Below the pieces are notes generated by a model. It was not told the origin of the DNA and did not search any database. It was given only the letters and a program-made list of their open reading frames with translations. A stretch of 35,902 nt of DNA from Reticulitermes lucifugus (Eukaryota; Arthropoda; Insecta; Blattodea; Rhinotermitidae): assembly GCA_026260175.1 (NCBI GenBank), contig JAKCWW010003077.1, forward strand, positions 15,004 to 50,905, read 5' to 3'. Positions within the stretch are counted from its first letter, which is position 1, and every line of letters begins with the position of its first letter. Below are positions 22,150-33,150 of the stretch, piece by piece. The position numbers and the translations under genes were made by a program.

Positions 22150-23610
22150 TGGGCATACTGTAAAGATCAACAAAGATATATAGTGGCTGTATTTGACGGT
22201 GTAAAAAATTGACTTTTGGTCAACAATACAACGGCATGTTATTGAAGGGCAAATGGTAATGAACCTTCGGTTTCGATAAAGTACCGGGAATTTTTTGATT
22301 AAGTGATGACTGTTAGAGTCTCACGAAGGACTCTGAAGTTAGTTATGGTTTAGCGACGGGTTAATATCTATGAGTATATAACGTCGAGTGGTAGGATAAT
22401 AAGTGAACAGTGATTTGGAAGGGATGTGGAAGGAAGCGGTGTTGGCTTATTTAGGGTACTTTTCCTACATTTTCCCAGGGGAGACTGAATAAACGTACTG
22501 AATTCTCAATCATGACAGGCAGTCTTTGGGCCGTTATTTGGACGTGGAACTTCCCAAATACGAGGGGACCGCGACATTCGGTAGCGACTTTGTTATTCAC
22601 TATGTCATGTGTCTGTCCTGCTGCTTTATGACTGCATTGCTAATGTGTACTGTTGAATGGGAAACGGCAGTATGATAATCAATAATGAACTGGGAAGGAT
22701 TTGGTGGTCTTCCTGGCTTTTTGAGACCTTATCCCGCCAGCCTTAAAGACATTGAGGTAATTCAGAAAACCTTAACAATAATATTCGGTTCCCGACCGAA
22801 ATATCAACTGAGCGACGACGCATTGTGACTGTACTTGTCCACTCTGTTACATTAGTTCTGTCGTTGTTATGGATTAGGCTGTTGGCCTGTTCCGGCAAGA
22901 AAGAAGCAGAATTCTGACGGATAATATTTATGTGATAGAAAAACTGTGTTCTTACGAAACAACTAAAACTCAAGGTCTAGGCGATTCCATTGCCCACGCA
23001 GTTAAAACAGTGCGTGCCCGAGTTACCAGTTCTAATCCCGCCAGTGACGTGGATGTTAGAACAGGCCTTTCATTAGTCTGATCCCCAATCGATGGAATCA
23101 TATGGAATGTCAAAAAGAGTTACTATATTGTAACTAATTAAAGTGTCTAATCCGTCAAAGATCTTACCGAGCAAATAAGAAGAACGGACGCTAATGGAAG
23201 TCTGTATCAAGCGTTTGTAATGAAACGGCGGCATTGGCTTAACGCTGCGACTAAGAAGATGAAACCCGCTCAGAACTTGATCTGCGGACATTCGTCCTCT
23301 CCAAGTGGACACGCAACTTTTCAGTCGGAGAATGTCAACGGGAAATAAGAGTAATGAGATTTCAATTTAGCAAAATTTTGTTCGGCACAAATAATGACGT
23401 CCTTCCTCCGTAGTGTGACACGAACACGAGTGACCTTCAGCATGGCGTCCTTCGAGCTCTAATGGGGCTTGTCGTTACAGGCGTAATCAGACATGGTGCA
23501 CAGCGGTAGCCATACCATTACTACGTAAGGATCACATATTCTTCTTAATATCAAATACGTACTTTTGTTAAGTTTTCCCTATGTTGTGTAATATACACAA
23601 CTATTATTTT
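22150..23610. other. No feature seen
   Basis: Short ORFs only. Confidence 0.4.
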
Positions 23611-23613
23611 GTT

Positions 23614-23960
23614 TGTGTCTGTGTTCGTGAAGCTTGGTCTCGCACATTAAGGGAAGAATGTAGATAGAAGGTATTAAGAGAACAGGATGCGTAGGAAGAT
23701 ATTTGTGCTGAAGAGGGAGCGAGTAACAGGAGGCTGGAGAAAACTGCGTAATGATGAGCTTCATGATTTGTACTGCTCAGCACATATTGTTAGGATGAAT
23801 GAGATGAGCAGGGCATAGGAGGAGAGGAGAGGTGCATACAGGGTTGTAGCTTGACAAACTGAAGGAAAGGGACAGCTTGGACTATCAAGATGTAGATGGA
23901 AAATTGCACTAAAACGGAAGAAACTCCCCACAAAATCCGTGTAACATAATGACACTGATA
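23614..23960 (+). pseudogene. Decayed retrotransposon ORF2 3' end
   Basis: TTGGTCTCGCACATTAAGGG, then AACAGGATGCGTAGGAAGAT, GTAACAGGAGGCTGGAGAAA and ATGAGATGAGCAGGGCATAG correspond to W-LTLREE, ENRVLRKI, VTGGWRKL and RMRWAGH of the same family, with small deletions. The minus-strand ORFs here are shadows. Confidence 0.55.
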
Positions 23961-24272
23961 CTTAATGTCGAGTGTCGATGATTGTGTTATTATGTTTGAC
24001 GTGTGGATTGTGGATTGCAGTGAAAAGATTTGACGTCACATTTCGTATACTGTTAACTGTCGTGGTGTCGCGTGTCATCTGCTTATGCATTACACTTAAA
24101 TGCTTTCCTAAGGTCTAAACACCTGTAGAAATGAGCACCGTATATATTTGCACCTGTGGACATTGAAAATTTTGTGAATAGCGTGCTACAGGCCAGACAG
24201 GAAGGCAGTAAACGTCAAAGACATACACGATTTATATTCAGTTCGTTGCAGTGAATGCTTTTGATCTTCCAG

Positions 24273-24385
24273 ATTCCGCTACTACGTATACCTCGTATCT
24301 GTGGTGTGGAGGAGGAACGTACACACTGCAGCTGAGGCGGTCAGGAGTGAAATCGGACTGCAGCACCAGCGGCACAAACAAGAAG
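24273..24385 (+). CDS. Orphan candidate internal exon
   Basis: A 113-base segment is bounded by a good acceptor (pyrimidine-rich tract, then CTTCCAG) and a strong donor (AAGAAG|GTAGGT). Two frames stay open across it. One reads SATTYTSYLWCGGG at its start, and the other reads FRYYVYLVSVVWRR. No partner exon was recognised on the plus strand and neither translation resembles a family I know. It may be a chance splice-site pair, part of a noncoding RNA, or an exon of a gene extending beyond the window. Confidence 0.2.
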
Positions 24386-24399
24386 GTAGGTTCTGTATT

Positions 24400-26340
24400 T
24401 CGGTATTAGTAATGAAGCGACAGTTATTTCTATCCGTATGACCGCATTTTTTTATATACTGTACTCTTCTTCTGCTTTGATAATTTAGAAGCTTTAAGCT
24501 GTCTCACCACTAAAATCATTTTTAGTTATTTATCTAATTTCACTCTGTAAGACATCGTGGGTAGATTAGCACATAGGAAATCCCCTACCGACAAATATGC
24601 ATTTTACAAATGATTTTCGAAGTCTTCATCCCAGCGTGAGCGATGACTAGGACCCGTACATCTGAAATAGTATCAGCATTCTCATCACTTATGTTCTTGT
24701 GTTATGCTTACATTTTCCTTATTATGTAAGATTCACACGACTCCACTGAGATAACATTGAAAATTCAGAACAATGACGCTGTGTTCTGATAATTAACGAG
24801 ACTTGTCAGTTGTACCAATTGTTATAATCTGTTTGCTACATTAATGATTATTTAACACAGATATGGCCAATTAGGCACTGCCAGTGAGTACAGCTCAATT
24901 TTTTTCCATTTTTATACGTTCCGCAATTGTGTCCTTCGTAACTGCCACTCATTCCACGTCACTTTCTTCTGATTCATTCCAGCGTTTCACAAAATCTTCA
25001 TACCCACTTTTTGGTCTCCCGACCACGATTTCCAGTGAACGTCCAGTGAATAATATTTTTGGCACGTATGTTGTGTTTTATGCTTCTGTACATCTGTCAC
25101 AATTTATTTTTTGCCCATTGGACGAGTGAATGGTTAGAAATTTAAATTTATCTGTGATGACATTTTTTGTAGGTTACCGTCCAGAACTCGTAAAAGCATT
25201 AAACCTATTTTTGTAATTCAAAGCTACAATAATAGCAAGACATGTAATTAACTGAAATACAAATATATCAGTCAAGAATTCGGAGCTTCTGGGTGCCTTC
25301 TGGTAGATCCGCAGGAGAATTAGAATGTATTAGCAACATTATGGAGAAACATGTCTGATATTTCCCAGTGGTGCCAATGCCACAGCAACAGTAAATTGCA
25401 TGTAACGTATAAGTAAGTAGATAAGTAAGCTAAAAGTTCAGTGCCGCTACTACCAAAACCCGCACTGGTTATGAGTCGTGTTAGTTCCATCCAGGTCGCG
25501 TTCTCAGTGTAGTAGCGTAATAATTTCCTTAATTGTCCTTCCTTATCCTTCCTGGTCTTACACGTTAGTTTAACAGGAGGTTTCCCCACCAGATTTCCCG
25601 TATAAAATTATTTCCTCCATCAGAATTACATATCTAACTGCTATCATAATCCCCTGATTTCACCGCTGTAACAATACTAGATGAGCCCAAAATATTCTCA
25701 TTATGTAACAGCGTCCATACTTTACTTGTTGTTTACCCTAAGGTCAGAGAAGAAAGGCACTAATTTAGGAAGAAAAGTCCTTGTGGCCAATGTATTGAGA
25801 AACTAGTTCGATCGAAACCGAATCGCATGAATAAATACCCTTGGCCAGTATTTCCAATGGTTTCATATTGAATGTGTCTTTGCAGAGCTTTGGTTAATGC
25901 TCACGCTGTGCGCTTCTGTACCTGTAACTGCGTATTATGAATGAACAGCAAAACCATACGTAAATAATAGAGAGTTGTTTCTGACAAAGTGTGGTTAAAA
26001 AAGGATGCTTTTGTGAAGAAGGGCCCAAATTAACATCAGCAACGCAGGTGGTTTATGAATTCGTATAGTAAATGCAGTTTCTGTTAATTGATTTTTCAAA
26101 ATGACCTCACAAAAGTGCATAATGTGGGGCTTTCCAGCTTCCAGGACTGATCGCATGCCGTGACATACGCCGAAATACACATTCATTCTCTGTCTCTGTC
26201 TCTCTCGCTCTCTGCAATAATGGTTGAATATTCAGTTTTACCGTTTAGCTCAATTCTGTGTTAAAAATATTGTATCAAAATAACTAACTGCATGGAGTAG
26301 AGTTTCTCTTCAGAAGGTAATAATCCAAGATATTGGTCGA
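24400..26340. other. No feature seen
   Basis: A/T-rich; the 81- and 89-residue ORFs have no recognised domain. Confidence 0.4.
26187..26213. repeat. TC-rich simple repeat
   Basis: A TCTCTG/TCTC run. Confidence 0.8.
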
Positions 26341-26344
26341 CTGT

Positions 26345-26480
26345 TGTATAACCCGAAGGTTCATTACCTTATTCAAAACAGCCCACTACTGGGCCCCATT
26401 CTGAGCCAGATGAATCCATTCCACAGGCTCGCGGCCGGTTTCTGCAAGATGATTTGCCATATTATTATCAGTCTTCCGAT
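26345..26480 (-). pseudogene. Retrotransposon ORF2 3' terminus fragment
   Basis: The minus strand reads EPVEWIHLAQNGAQ, stop, WAVLNKVMNLRV, equivalent to DWIHLAQDRDQWRALVNTVMNLRVP at the end of the ORF. Confidence 0.6.
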
Positions 26481-27199
26481 TTTTTTCTGAAATTCTCCTT
26501 TCCATTCTCACTAATCTTAAAATCGGCAGATTGCTGTGAGAAATAAAAATATTAACTGTTCTGGACAAAGGGTGACACTTGAAGCGTTAATAGCAAGTAT
26601 GAGAATAGTATCAAAGTGCTGTAGACCTTTCACCGTGTGGGTGTAGTGCTATATTGTCTTCTGAGGCAAGGTAGACCCCGTTTGCAGCGTGGTAACTGTG
26701 TTAGTGTCAGACAGATAAGGAAGCACACTTTCCTTCAGTTGAGCGCCATCACGCTTATCTTGTTGTTCCGGTGAGGAATGGCTCAAAATAGCAGTGAACG
26801 TGGTGATAATGTATTTTTCTAGGTTACGGCGAGTTACGTCCACTTAAGTGCATAGCGCTGTAAAAGAAAATGTCCCTTGATATAGTCTTTTCAAATGTCT
26901 CATTGGAGAAATGTTTCTGTAGAATCACTAAATTTGAGAAACAGGAGTGAAAAGTCGTATTCCAGTTTCATACACGTAGCGTTTTTTTATGATTTTTAGC
27001 ACACTTTCGGTGTTGCAAATGCAAATTTTGACTGATATATTCATAGCTTATTTAAAGTCGCTGTTCCAACTTCAGAGGTCAGAGAGCGTCGAGTGTGGTG
27101 GCGAGCTGATGACGATTGCAGTTACAGTTGTCATACGGCTGGAAGTGTTCAAGAATTTTATAGTTGCAATTCCTCCGCCATGAACGTAATGGTCTTCTT

Positions 27200-27239
27200 G
27201 CCATGACTCGGTAACTGGTGAAACATGTAATAAACCCGG
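27200..27239 (+). ncRNA. Very degenerate hammerhead-like motif
   Basis: CTCGGTAACTGG-TGAAACATGTAATAAA resembles the 3' half and tail of the other copies, but the 5' core is not recognisable. Listed only as a probable relic. Confidence 0.2.
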
Positions 27240-28035
27240 GGTTCACTGGCACTAAGGTAGTTGAGATGCTGAATGTGTATATTAGTGCACGTCTTGCATA
27301 TCTGACAGAACTAGTCAACAGTACACAGTAACCAGACTACACAGACAGTATCCCCCAGTGTTCTGTTCCGTCACCATTGTAGTTTATTGGTCAGTCAGTC
27401 CATTTGTGCAAGTCTGTATCTTTTCGTTTTCTCCGTGGGTATTGGGGATGTGAAGGTTGTTTTGTGGGATATGACGCCATATAGTCCGTAGAAGTGTACC
27501 CGTTTCCTGCTGCCTCCATCATTGTATACACCTAAATGGTTTCATGCCATTGCGGCTTTCTATATTTTCACGGTATTTCATTGAAGGCGTCATGTAGGTT
27601 TTGATCCACTCTGTATTCCTGTTGTTTATTTCTACATCTATCCACGTAACTAAACGCGAAAGAGAAAGACTGCGTGTAATACACACGCTATTGATTAGGA
27701 CTGTCAGTAATGCGTTTATAGAGTGTCTCTAGTAGACTAATAAATAGGGACCCCATTCGTCAAGGTTTTCCCGGGACAGTCCCTGTTTTATGATGTTTAA
27801 GAGTATCTGTCCCGGGGTCCCGCAAAATTCGGTTCGGGACGCCACATTCTTAAAAATACGACATTTCTGACAATGCATACGAATATTTTGATTTCCCCAC
27901 GGTGGGAGGAAACACCAGGAAGGAATGCGAGAGGGAGAGCAAGATGTGTAGATTAGTGATTTTAGAATCATGACTGAGACTGCAAAGGATGACGAATGGA
28001 AATATGAAGAAAAATCAGTAAGTGAACTGAGTGCT

Positions 28036-28059
28036 TATTATTATTATTATTATTATTAA
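28036..28059. repeat. TTA microsatellite
   Basis: Eight TTA units. Confidence 0.9.
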
Positions 28060-28709
28060 AGTTTAGTATGTTATCGTTTTTGATCTGAGTTTTCTGGTTG
28101 TAGTAATATTTAGAAATTACTGTGCTTTTTTCATTGCGTGACGGGTTGACATTTTTATCTTGTATCCCCCCTTCCCCACGCCAGCTGTGTGTAAAGTGCC
28201 CTGGTCTCTGATATTTTAAAAAATGAGAGCCCTGCTAATAAACGAACATCTGTTTATTGCGAACGGGTGTGTATGGTGCGGTCGTGAAATTAACCACTCA
28301 CCTTCATCTGTTGCCGAGGTTTGGAAGTCACAGGGTGTTCCTTCACGTACCATATATGCCCCATTGACATTATCTCTAATTAATAAACATAGAAACCCTG
28401 CTCATGCAGGAGGCAGCACGACCGTAGGTAAAGTATGACGTAGCTCTACTTACAAAAAAAAACTGTGCTCTAAACTGGAGTACACTCTTCCAATCTTGTT
28501 TTTAATAATATGTTATTCATTACATAATTGAACATGCAAGATGATTTAAAAGCCAGTGCTTCTTCCTACAGATCGATTAATTTGCCATGTTTGTGTGAGC
28601 CTAATCTGATGCGTCATCTCACACTGTAGTTAACTGTAGGGCCCGCATGTCTGTCTGTAGTAGCGCCATCACTTTGAACCGTCGAGATGCTGGCAGCATA
28701 CGAACGCTC

Positions 28710-28807
28710 CTAACAGCAGCAGTCCATCATGTAATCGTAGTCCGAGCAGAGAGGTTCTGGGTTCAACGGACACTGCAGATGTCCTGGGCAGTGTATAGGC
28801 ACACGAT
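28710..28807 (-). CDS. Exon 3 of gene A: terminal exon ending in CCC
   Basis: This terminal exon begins after the acceptor CTGTCTTCGCAG (AG at 28809-28808), which has a pyrimidine-rich tract, and ends at the TAG at 28712-28710. The split codon with exon 2 gives Asp. It encodes 31 further residues with cysteines spaced C-x5-C-x7-C-x8-CCC and the C-terminal motif DYDYMMDCCC. The whole protein is 113 residues and about 73 after cleavage at RKRR, with 12 cysteines, all in the mature part. Intron 2 is 519 bp and contains a SINE fragment about 30 bp upstream of this exon. A possible polyadenylation signal, ATTAAA on the minus strand, lies about 205 bp past the stop at 28506-28501. The longer ORF over the same bases in another frame is a shadow. 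Confidence 0.85.
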
Positions 28808-28834
28808 CTGCGAAGACAGTTACAAGAATTCAAA

Positions 28835-28985
28835 GGGTTAGTCACTGGCTTCTCACCACCGAGGCCCGGGCTCAATTCCAGAGCAGTCCACGTCGGATTT
28901 GTGATGGATACAGTGGCACTAGGACTGGTTTCTGAACGAGTACTTGAGACTCTCCCCTCCATCTATCGTCACCAATGCCCCGTAC
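28835..28985 (+). mobile_element. SINE-like repeat inside intron 2 of gene A
   Basis: GAGGCCCGGGCTCAATTCC, GTCGGATTTGTGATGG, GTGGCACTAGGACTGG and CTCTCCCCTCCATCTATCG match the family at 18765. It lies antisense to gene A and ends about 30 bases from the exon 3 acceptor. Confidence 0.6.
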
Positions 28986-29326
28986 TGATCGCTGAGACAG
29001 GCCAAACCTGCCAGCATATTATCACCTACTCGGGCATGATTTGAGAGCATCGCCACTGACCTGGTGTTTGGCTGGCCTCATGATGAAGAAATGAATTGCA
29101 TAGACGTTATGCTAAACACGACAGGGTACTGGTTAACACCCCTGCTTCATGTTCTGGAAGTCCCGACTTAAGATATTAACTGAGACCAATTATAATTGGT
29201 GTCAGCCAAACTCAGCGACACGAAGGAGGTAAAATATTCTGAACATCACGATAGCAAACATGTCTCGAAGTTGACTTGCTCGTAATTTCATCATGAATAT
29301 AGTTGCAAACTATTTCTAGTACTTAC

Positions 29327-29449
29327 CGGAATACCTCGCGCAGCCGCAACAGTAGCCATGGATGACAGCATCGTCTCTGCTGCAGTGATGTGGAGGGCAG
29401 TCTCCTGGACCTCCACATTGGGGCCCCGCCGAACCCCATCCAAAAAAGA
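29327..29449 (-). CDS. Exon 2 of gene A: first half of the cysteine-rich domain
   Basis: This is an internal exon of 123 bases: 2 bases completing a codon, 40 codons, and 1 base over. The acceptor is TGTAATTTCAG and the donor is TCCG|GTAAGTACT, both strong. Joined to exon 1 it reads RKRR-FFFGWGSAGPQC, so the mature peptide would begin with the three phenylalanines. It carries six cysteines spaced C-x5-C-x4-C-x10-CC-x-C, with the motif DDAVIHGYCCGCA. From memory, a DDAVI-G-CCGCA motif recurs in small uncharacterised insect secreted proteins, but this is unverified. The dense cysteines point to a disulphide-bonded extracellular protein. Both flanking introns are phase 1. Confidence 0.85.
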
Positions 29450-29459
29450 CTGAAATTAC

Positions 29460-31120
29460 ACTCTTTATGAGTTGATTTAAAAAATAGAGGACTGAGTACT
29501 GTAAGGTTTGTGCGTGATGCCTACCGGAATTCAGTCTATACACCGACACCATGGCATAAAGACTGTTGTTCGGCAGTCCACAGCTACTCGGGCGATAAAA
29601 AATTGCTTTTATAAAACCCAGTACTTCGTCATTGTCATTACGTAGCCTGCCACTGGACCATATCCCAAGCCAGTTAATTCCATTTTACATCTTGAAGGTT
29701 TTGTTACTTGTGTCACATCTACGCTTAGGTTTCCCACGTGGTCTCTTCTCCTGAATTTATAAACTTTTACATTTCCCCACATATACCCCATAATTTCTTA
29801 TTTAACCACCACGAATACTGTCTCTTCAGTCATTCCATTCATTAAGAGCATCGTCATTTTAACATACGTGAAGTGCTGCTGGTCCTGTCCGTTCAGTTGA
29901 GAAACTTTTGTCTTCCCGTTTGCCACCTATGAGCGTGAATACTGAAATAGACATAACTGTAGTTTTGTGATGTGTCGCCACGATTGGCCCTTATACTTCA
30001 GATCGACTTTTCTGTGTGAAGTACAAGCTGAGGCCGAAGAAAAAGTTAACGATCAAAACAGTCGCGTGTGATCGATATCGCACCCTTTCCGAGACATTTT
30101 AAGTGTGTTCCTAAGATATGGAGAAAACTTATAGTTTGTGTTGTGTAAAACGTCGAAAGACACATTTCATGCACTCTTATTGGCGATGTTATTCTTGAAA
30201 ATAGTAACGAACTTAAAAAAAACAGGGACAGTAACAGAGCGTACGTACCGGACATGTTACGCTCTGCGGAGATGTCGTAACTTGTTTTGAATGTATCATT
30301 GCTTTCTCTGCGCATTACAACAGCTTTGATTACAATAGCTGCGCAGGTTAGCATGTGCCCAAATTGCAGTACTGCAAGTAGGGTTTTGTTTTCTGCGACA
30401 ATACGATGCGTGGTGTACGGATTATGCGTACTTTGTAAAGCGTACAGTGGCGTGGGAAGAAACGCGGATTAAAAAAAAAAGACAATTTTAATTGTATGTG
30501 AAAGTTTCGATACAATTGCGAGTTGCATTACTGGCGAAACTACCGAAGCTGCGGGCTACAGAAATTCAGTTTGTGTAGAAGGGGTTATGTCTCTTCGCAA
30601 AAGAACATGTACCATTCTAGGCTGACACTAAGAGTATAGAAGCCTGTTTCAAAAATATGATCTGGACACGAGCGTAACGCACAGTCTGTACCGTGTACGT
30701 ACCTGAGCATCCTGCATTATGACGCCAAGCGTTGTTACCGTCAGATATATGAAGGTTGGACGTACGTAGAAGCAAAGTATGGTAGACAAAGCTATAGTTG
30801 GGTCATATGACGACAGTAGCGTAACCAGGATTCCGTTTTGGACATTGTTTCAAAAATAATTTCAACGTCTTCTTTACATACATTTGCAAATATTCTACGC
30901 GTTTGCCATAGATCAGTTTCCAAAAGTGGCAGCAGCGCGCCCACAAGGGGTTATTTATCGTGTTTTGGGAGGGGGCTAAATGACCCGATAACAAAGGTGT
31001 TGAATTAGACGTACTTTTAATCGTACAAGGCGACATTAAATTACAAAGATACAATTTCATGGGAAAAGTAAGTTCCAATTTATAGAAATAATTGAGGTTC
31101 ATTAGTAAAATATGAAGCTG
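29460..31120. other. Intron 1 of gene A, no other feature seen
   Basis: It lies between the exon 1 donor and exon 2 acceptor. Short ORFs lack support. Confidence 0.5.
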
Positions 31121-31124
31121 TTCC

Positions 31125-31270
31125 TGCACACCCCATAAAGACGTATAGGGGGAATGGAAGTATAGCTCAACTCATCCTTAACCTCGGCAGTTAATGGAGG
31201 TGAGTGATCTGCTTCACGCCCCGGTCGTTTTACCTCGGGGAATGAGCTCTCAGTACTCAAGGTTTGGACC
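31125..31270 (-). mobile_element. tRNA-derived SINE fragment
   Basis: The plus strand shows TAAAGACGTATAGGGGGAATGG, GTATAGCTCAACTCATCCTT and CACGCCCCGGTCGTTTTACC, the middle and 3' part of the family in minus orientation. It lies within intron 1 of gene A's span, near exon 1. Confidence 0.6.
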
Positions 31271-31509
31271 CTATACTTTTTTATTCTCAGGAAGGGAGAC
31301 TCAGACTAAAAGTATTTGGAAAGCAATGCCATTGGCGTTTATTCTTTATTTACCCACATGTTCTTAAATGTCCGAAAGAACATATAATGTTTTTATATGG
31401 CGCCAGTTTGGGTGGGGTTTGAATCCGTAACCTCGCTCCCCTCTCCATGACTGTATGAAAAAACTCAGAAGAAACACGGTAAGTGAGAATGAAATAAAGC
31501 ATAACTTAC

Positions 31510-31630
31510 ATCTCCGCTTTCTATAAACCAAATCTTCACCGACTGCAGTACCAGCAAGTGCAGGGTAGTGTGTGGAGATTAAAACCATAACAACGAGAAC
31601 TATAGCGAAGGTCGAAATCCATTTCACCAT
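31510..31630 (-). CDS. Exon 1 of secreted 12-cysteine peptide gene (gene A): signal peptide and propeptide
   Basis: This is the first coding exon of a three-exon minus-strand gene. It encodes 40 residues plus one base of the next codon. The start is the ATG at 31630, with A at -3. Residues 1-26 form a classic signal peptide: MVKW, then a hydrophobic core (FAIVLVVMVLI), then an ALA cleavage motif. A short propeptide (GTAVGEDLVY) follows and ends in RKRR, a furin-type dibasic site. The exon stops right after those codons at a near-consensus donor (T|GTAAGTT, GT at 31509-31508), leaving phase 1. The 2060-bp intron leads to an exon at 29449 in matching phase. I infer entry to the secretory pathway and proteolytic maturation. 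No known gene name can be given. Splice fit, signal peptide and processing site agree, so chance is unlikely. Confidence 0.85.
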
Positions 31631-31639
31631 TCTTCTTTC

Positions 31640-32500
31640 AGAAGCAGTATTTTCTTCCGTATCTTAGTGTCTACTGTCGCGTTGTGCGAATGTGCCTAGT
31701 GGTGTCTTCCTTATGAGACGGCAGTCGACGTGGAAAATAATGTTTAGTCGCCATTAGAAACCAATCATTTGGGAGATAGTGTGTCACATTAAGGTTCCGT
31801 ATGTTTACAATTACCGAGGAACGACAGTTGTTTCGACACAAGTCACGTGACAGCGTCGTGTCAAAACGTGCGTGAACAACGGTGTCTCTATATGCACAAG
31901 TAGGAGCGTAAAATAACAGTTAATAACCAAGGTGGATAAACCTGGTTTAACAGTCGACATTATATAATACAGGGTGTTCAGTGTATGACGCTGCGTAGAC
32001 CCGGTGTAAGTGCTGAACTAGGCTAGGCCGCCGGCTCGCTTTTACAAGCATGTTCGTAGCGTCAGAATTTGAAAGCGCAGTAAACTTGCTGCAAGTTAAT
32101 GCGGGTGTTGGAAATGACCACCGTTTGCCCACAGACATGCTTGATGCCAGGTGAACTTAATTAAGCAATTGAAGTGCTTGTCTATAAATTGCCGATACTG
32201 CGCGCCTGATGATGTCTTTAAGGTATGTATATTGTTGTTATGAACGGTGGCTTTACACTTTCCCACAGGTGACAGTCACATGGCGTCAGATCGGGTGAAC
32301 GAGCAGTCCACAAAGGACGTCTCATTTGTTGGTCCCCCAAAATGTCATGCACAGAGATTATTGCTGGCAGAACCCAGTTCCTTTTCATCACTAAAATTTA
32401 AAAAAAAAATGGTGCGAGGATTTGCACATTGTACCTTTTTTGGATTTATTGTGTGCGAAATGAAGACATTCCAACTTCGTAATGTAACGGCACTTTGTGC
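31640..32500. other. Upstream region of gene A
   Basis: A minus-strand ATTATATAAT near 31960-31970 could serve as a TATA element, but no start site can be fixed. Nothing else is seen. Confidence 0.3.
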
Positions 32501-32520
32501 ACTGGTCTGGGATTGTCTTC

Positions 32521-32630
32521 CTACATACACATACATACGTACGTACATACATACATACATACATACATATGTGCATGCATGCATGCACATATGTATGTAT
32601 GCTGTTTGCTTGCTTCCTTGCTTGCTTGTT
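32521..32630. repeat. CATA/TGCA microsatellite with perfect 44-bp palindrome, then CTTG repeats
   Basis: A CATA-type array enters the perfect palindrome 32558-32601, centred on CATGCATG, followed by GCTTGCTTCCTTGCTTGCTT. The four ORFs over it on both strands are low-complexity artefacts. Confidence 0.85.
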
Positions 32631-33150
32631 TACATATACAAGCATTCCATGGATCCACAATGTAGTCAAAGTAACAGTAGGATGTGAAGTATTACAAAAG
32701 GGTACAATACAAAATAATGTATTTCATATAAAGTATTCAAATGTTACACTAATATACAGCAGATAATATTATGAGTTATTTTTAAACAGAAATTCATCAA
32801 CAGAGTGAAAGGAACGTGTAACTAAGTACCTTAGTGGTACAGCAAACGCTCGCCGTTCGCAGGGTTACATTCTTGAAGAAACCCGCGAAAGGTGAAACCG
32901 CGATGCACGAAGTTAAGACCTTACGGGAAAAATGGAGTTAGGGTTAGGAGAACCAGTAACGCACAAAACGTGTTAATATGTAAATTAATTAGTAACAGCG
33001 ACAACATTTGTGGTGGCGTTTACTGGAATGACATCGGTGTTCCTAGCAGAAAATTGTCGGGGGTAATGGAACAACGTAGAGTGTATGACTGAAGACACAG
33101 TAAAGAAAGAGGTAATCTGCGATTGTTGTTTGAAATATGTGGCACCTGTC

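Larger units (their letters stand above)
26600..28500. other. No gene seen
   Basis: Besides a degenerate hammerhead-like end and a microsatellite, there is a possible DNA-transposon end near 27750 (GGGACCCCATTCGTC) with a weak inverted match near 27990, and small SINE-like pieces near 28280-28330. Confidence 0.35.

Noticed and set aside
32247..32687. 146-residue plus-strand ORF and overlapping ORFs
   Set aside because: Half of it is the translated CATA microsatellite (TYIHTYIHTY).
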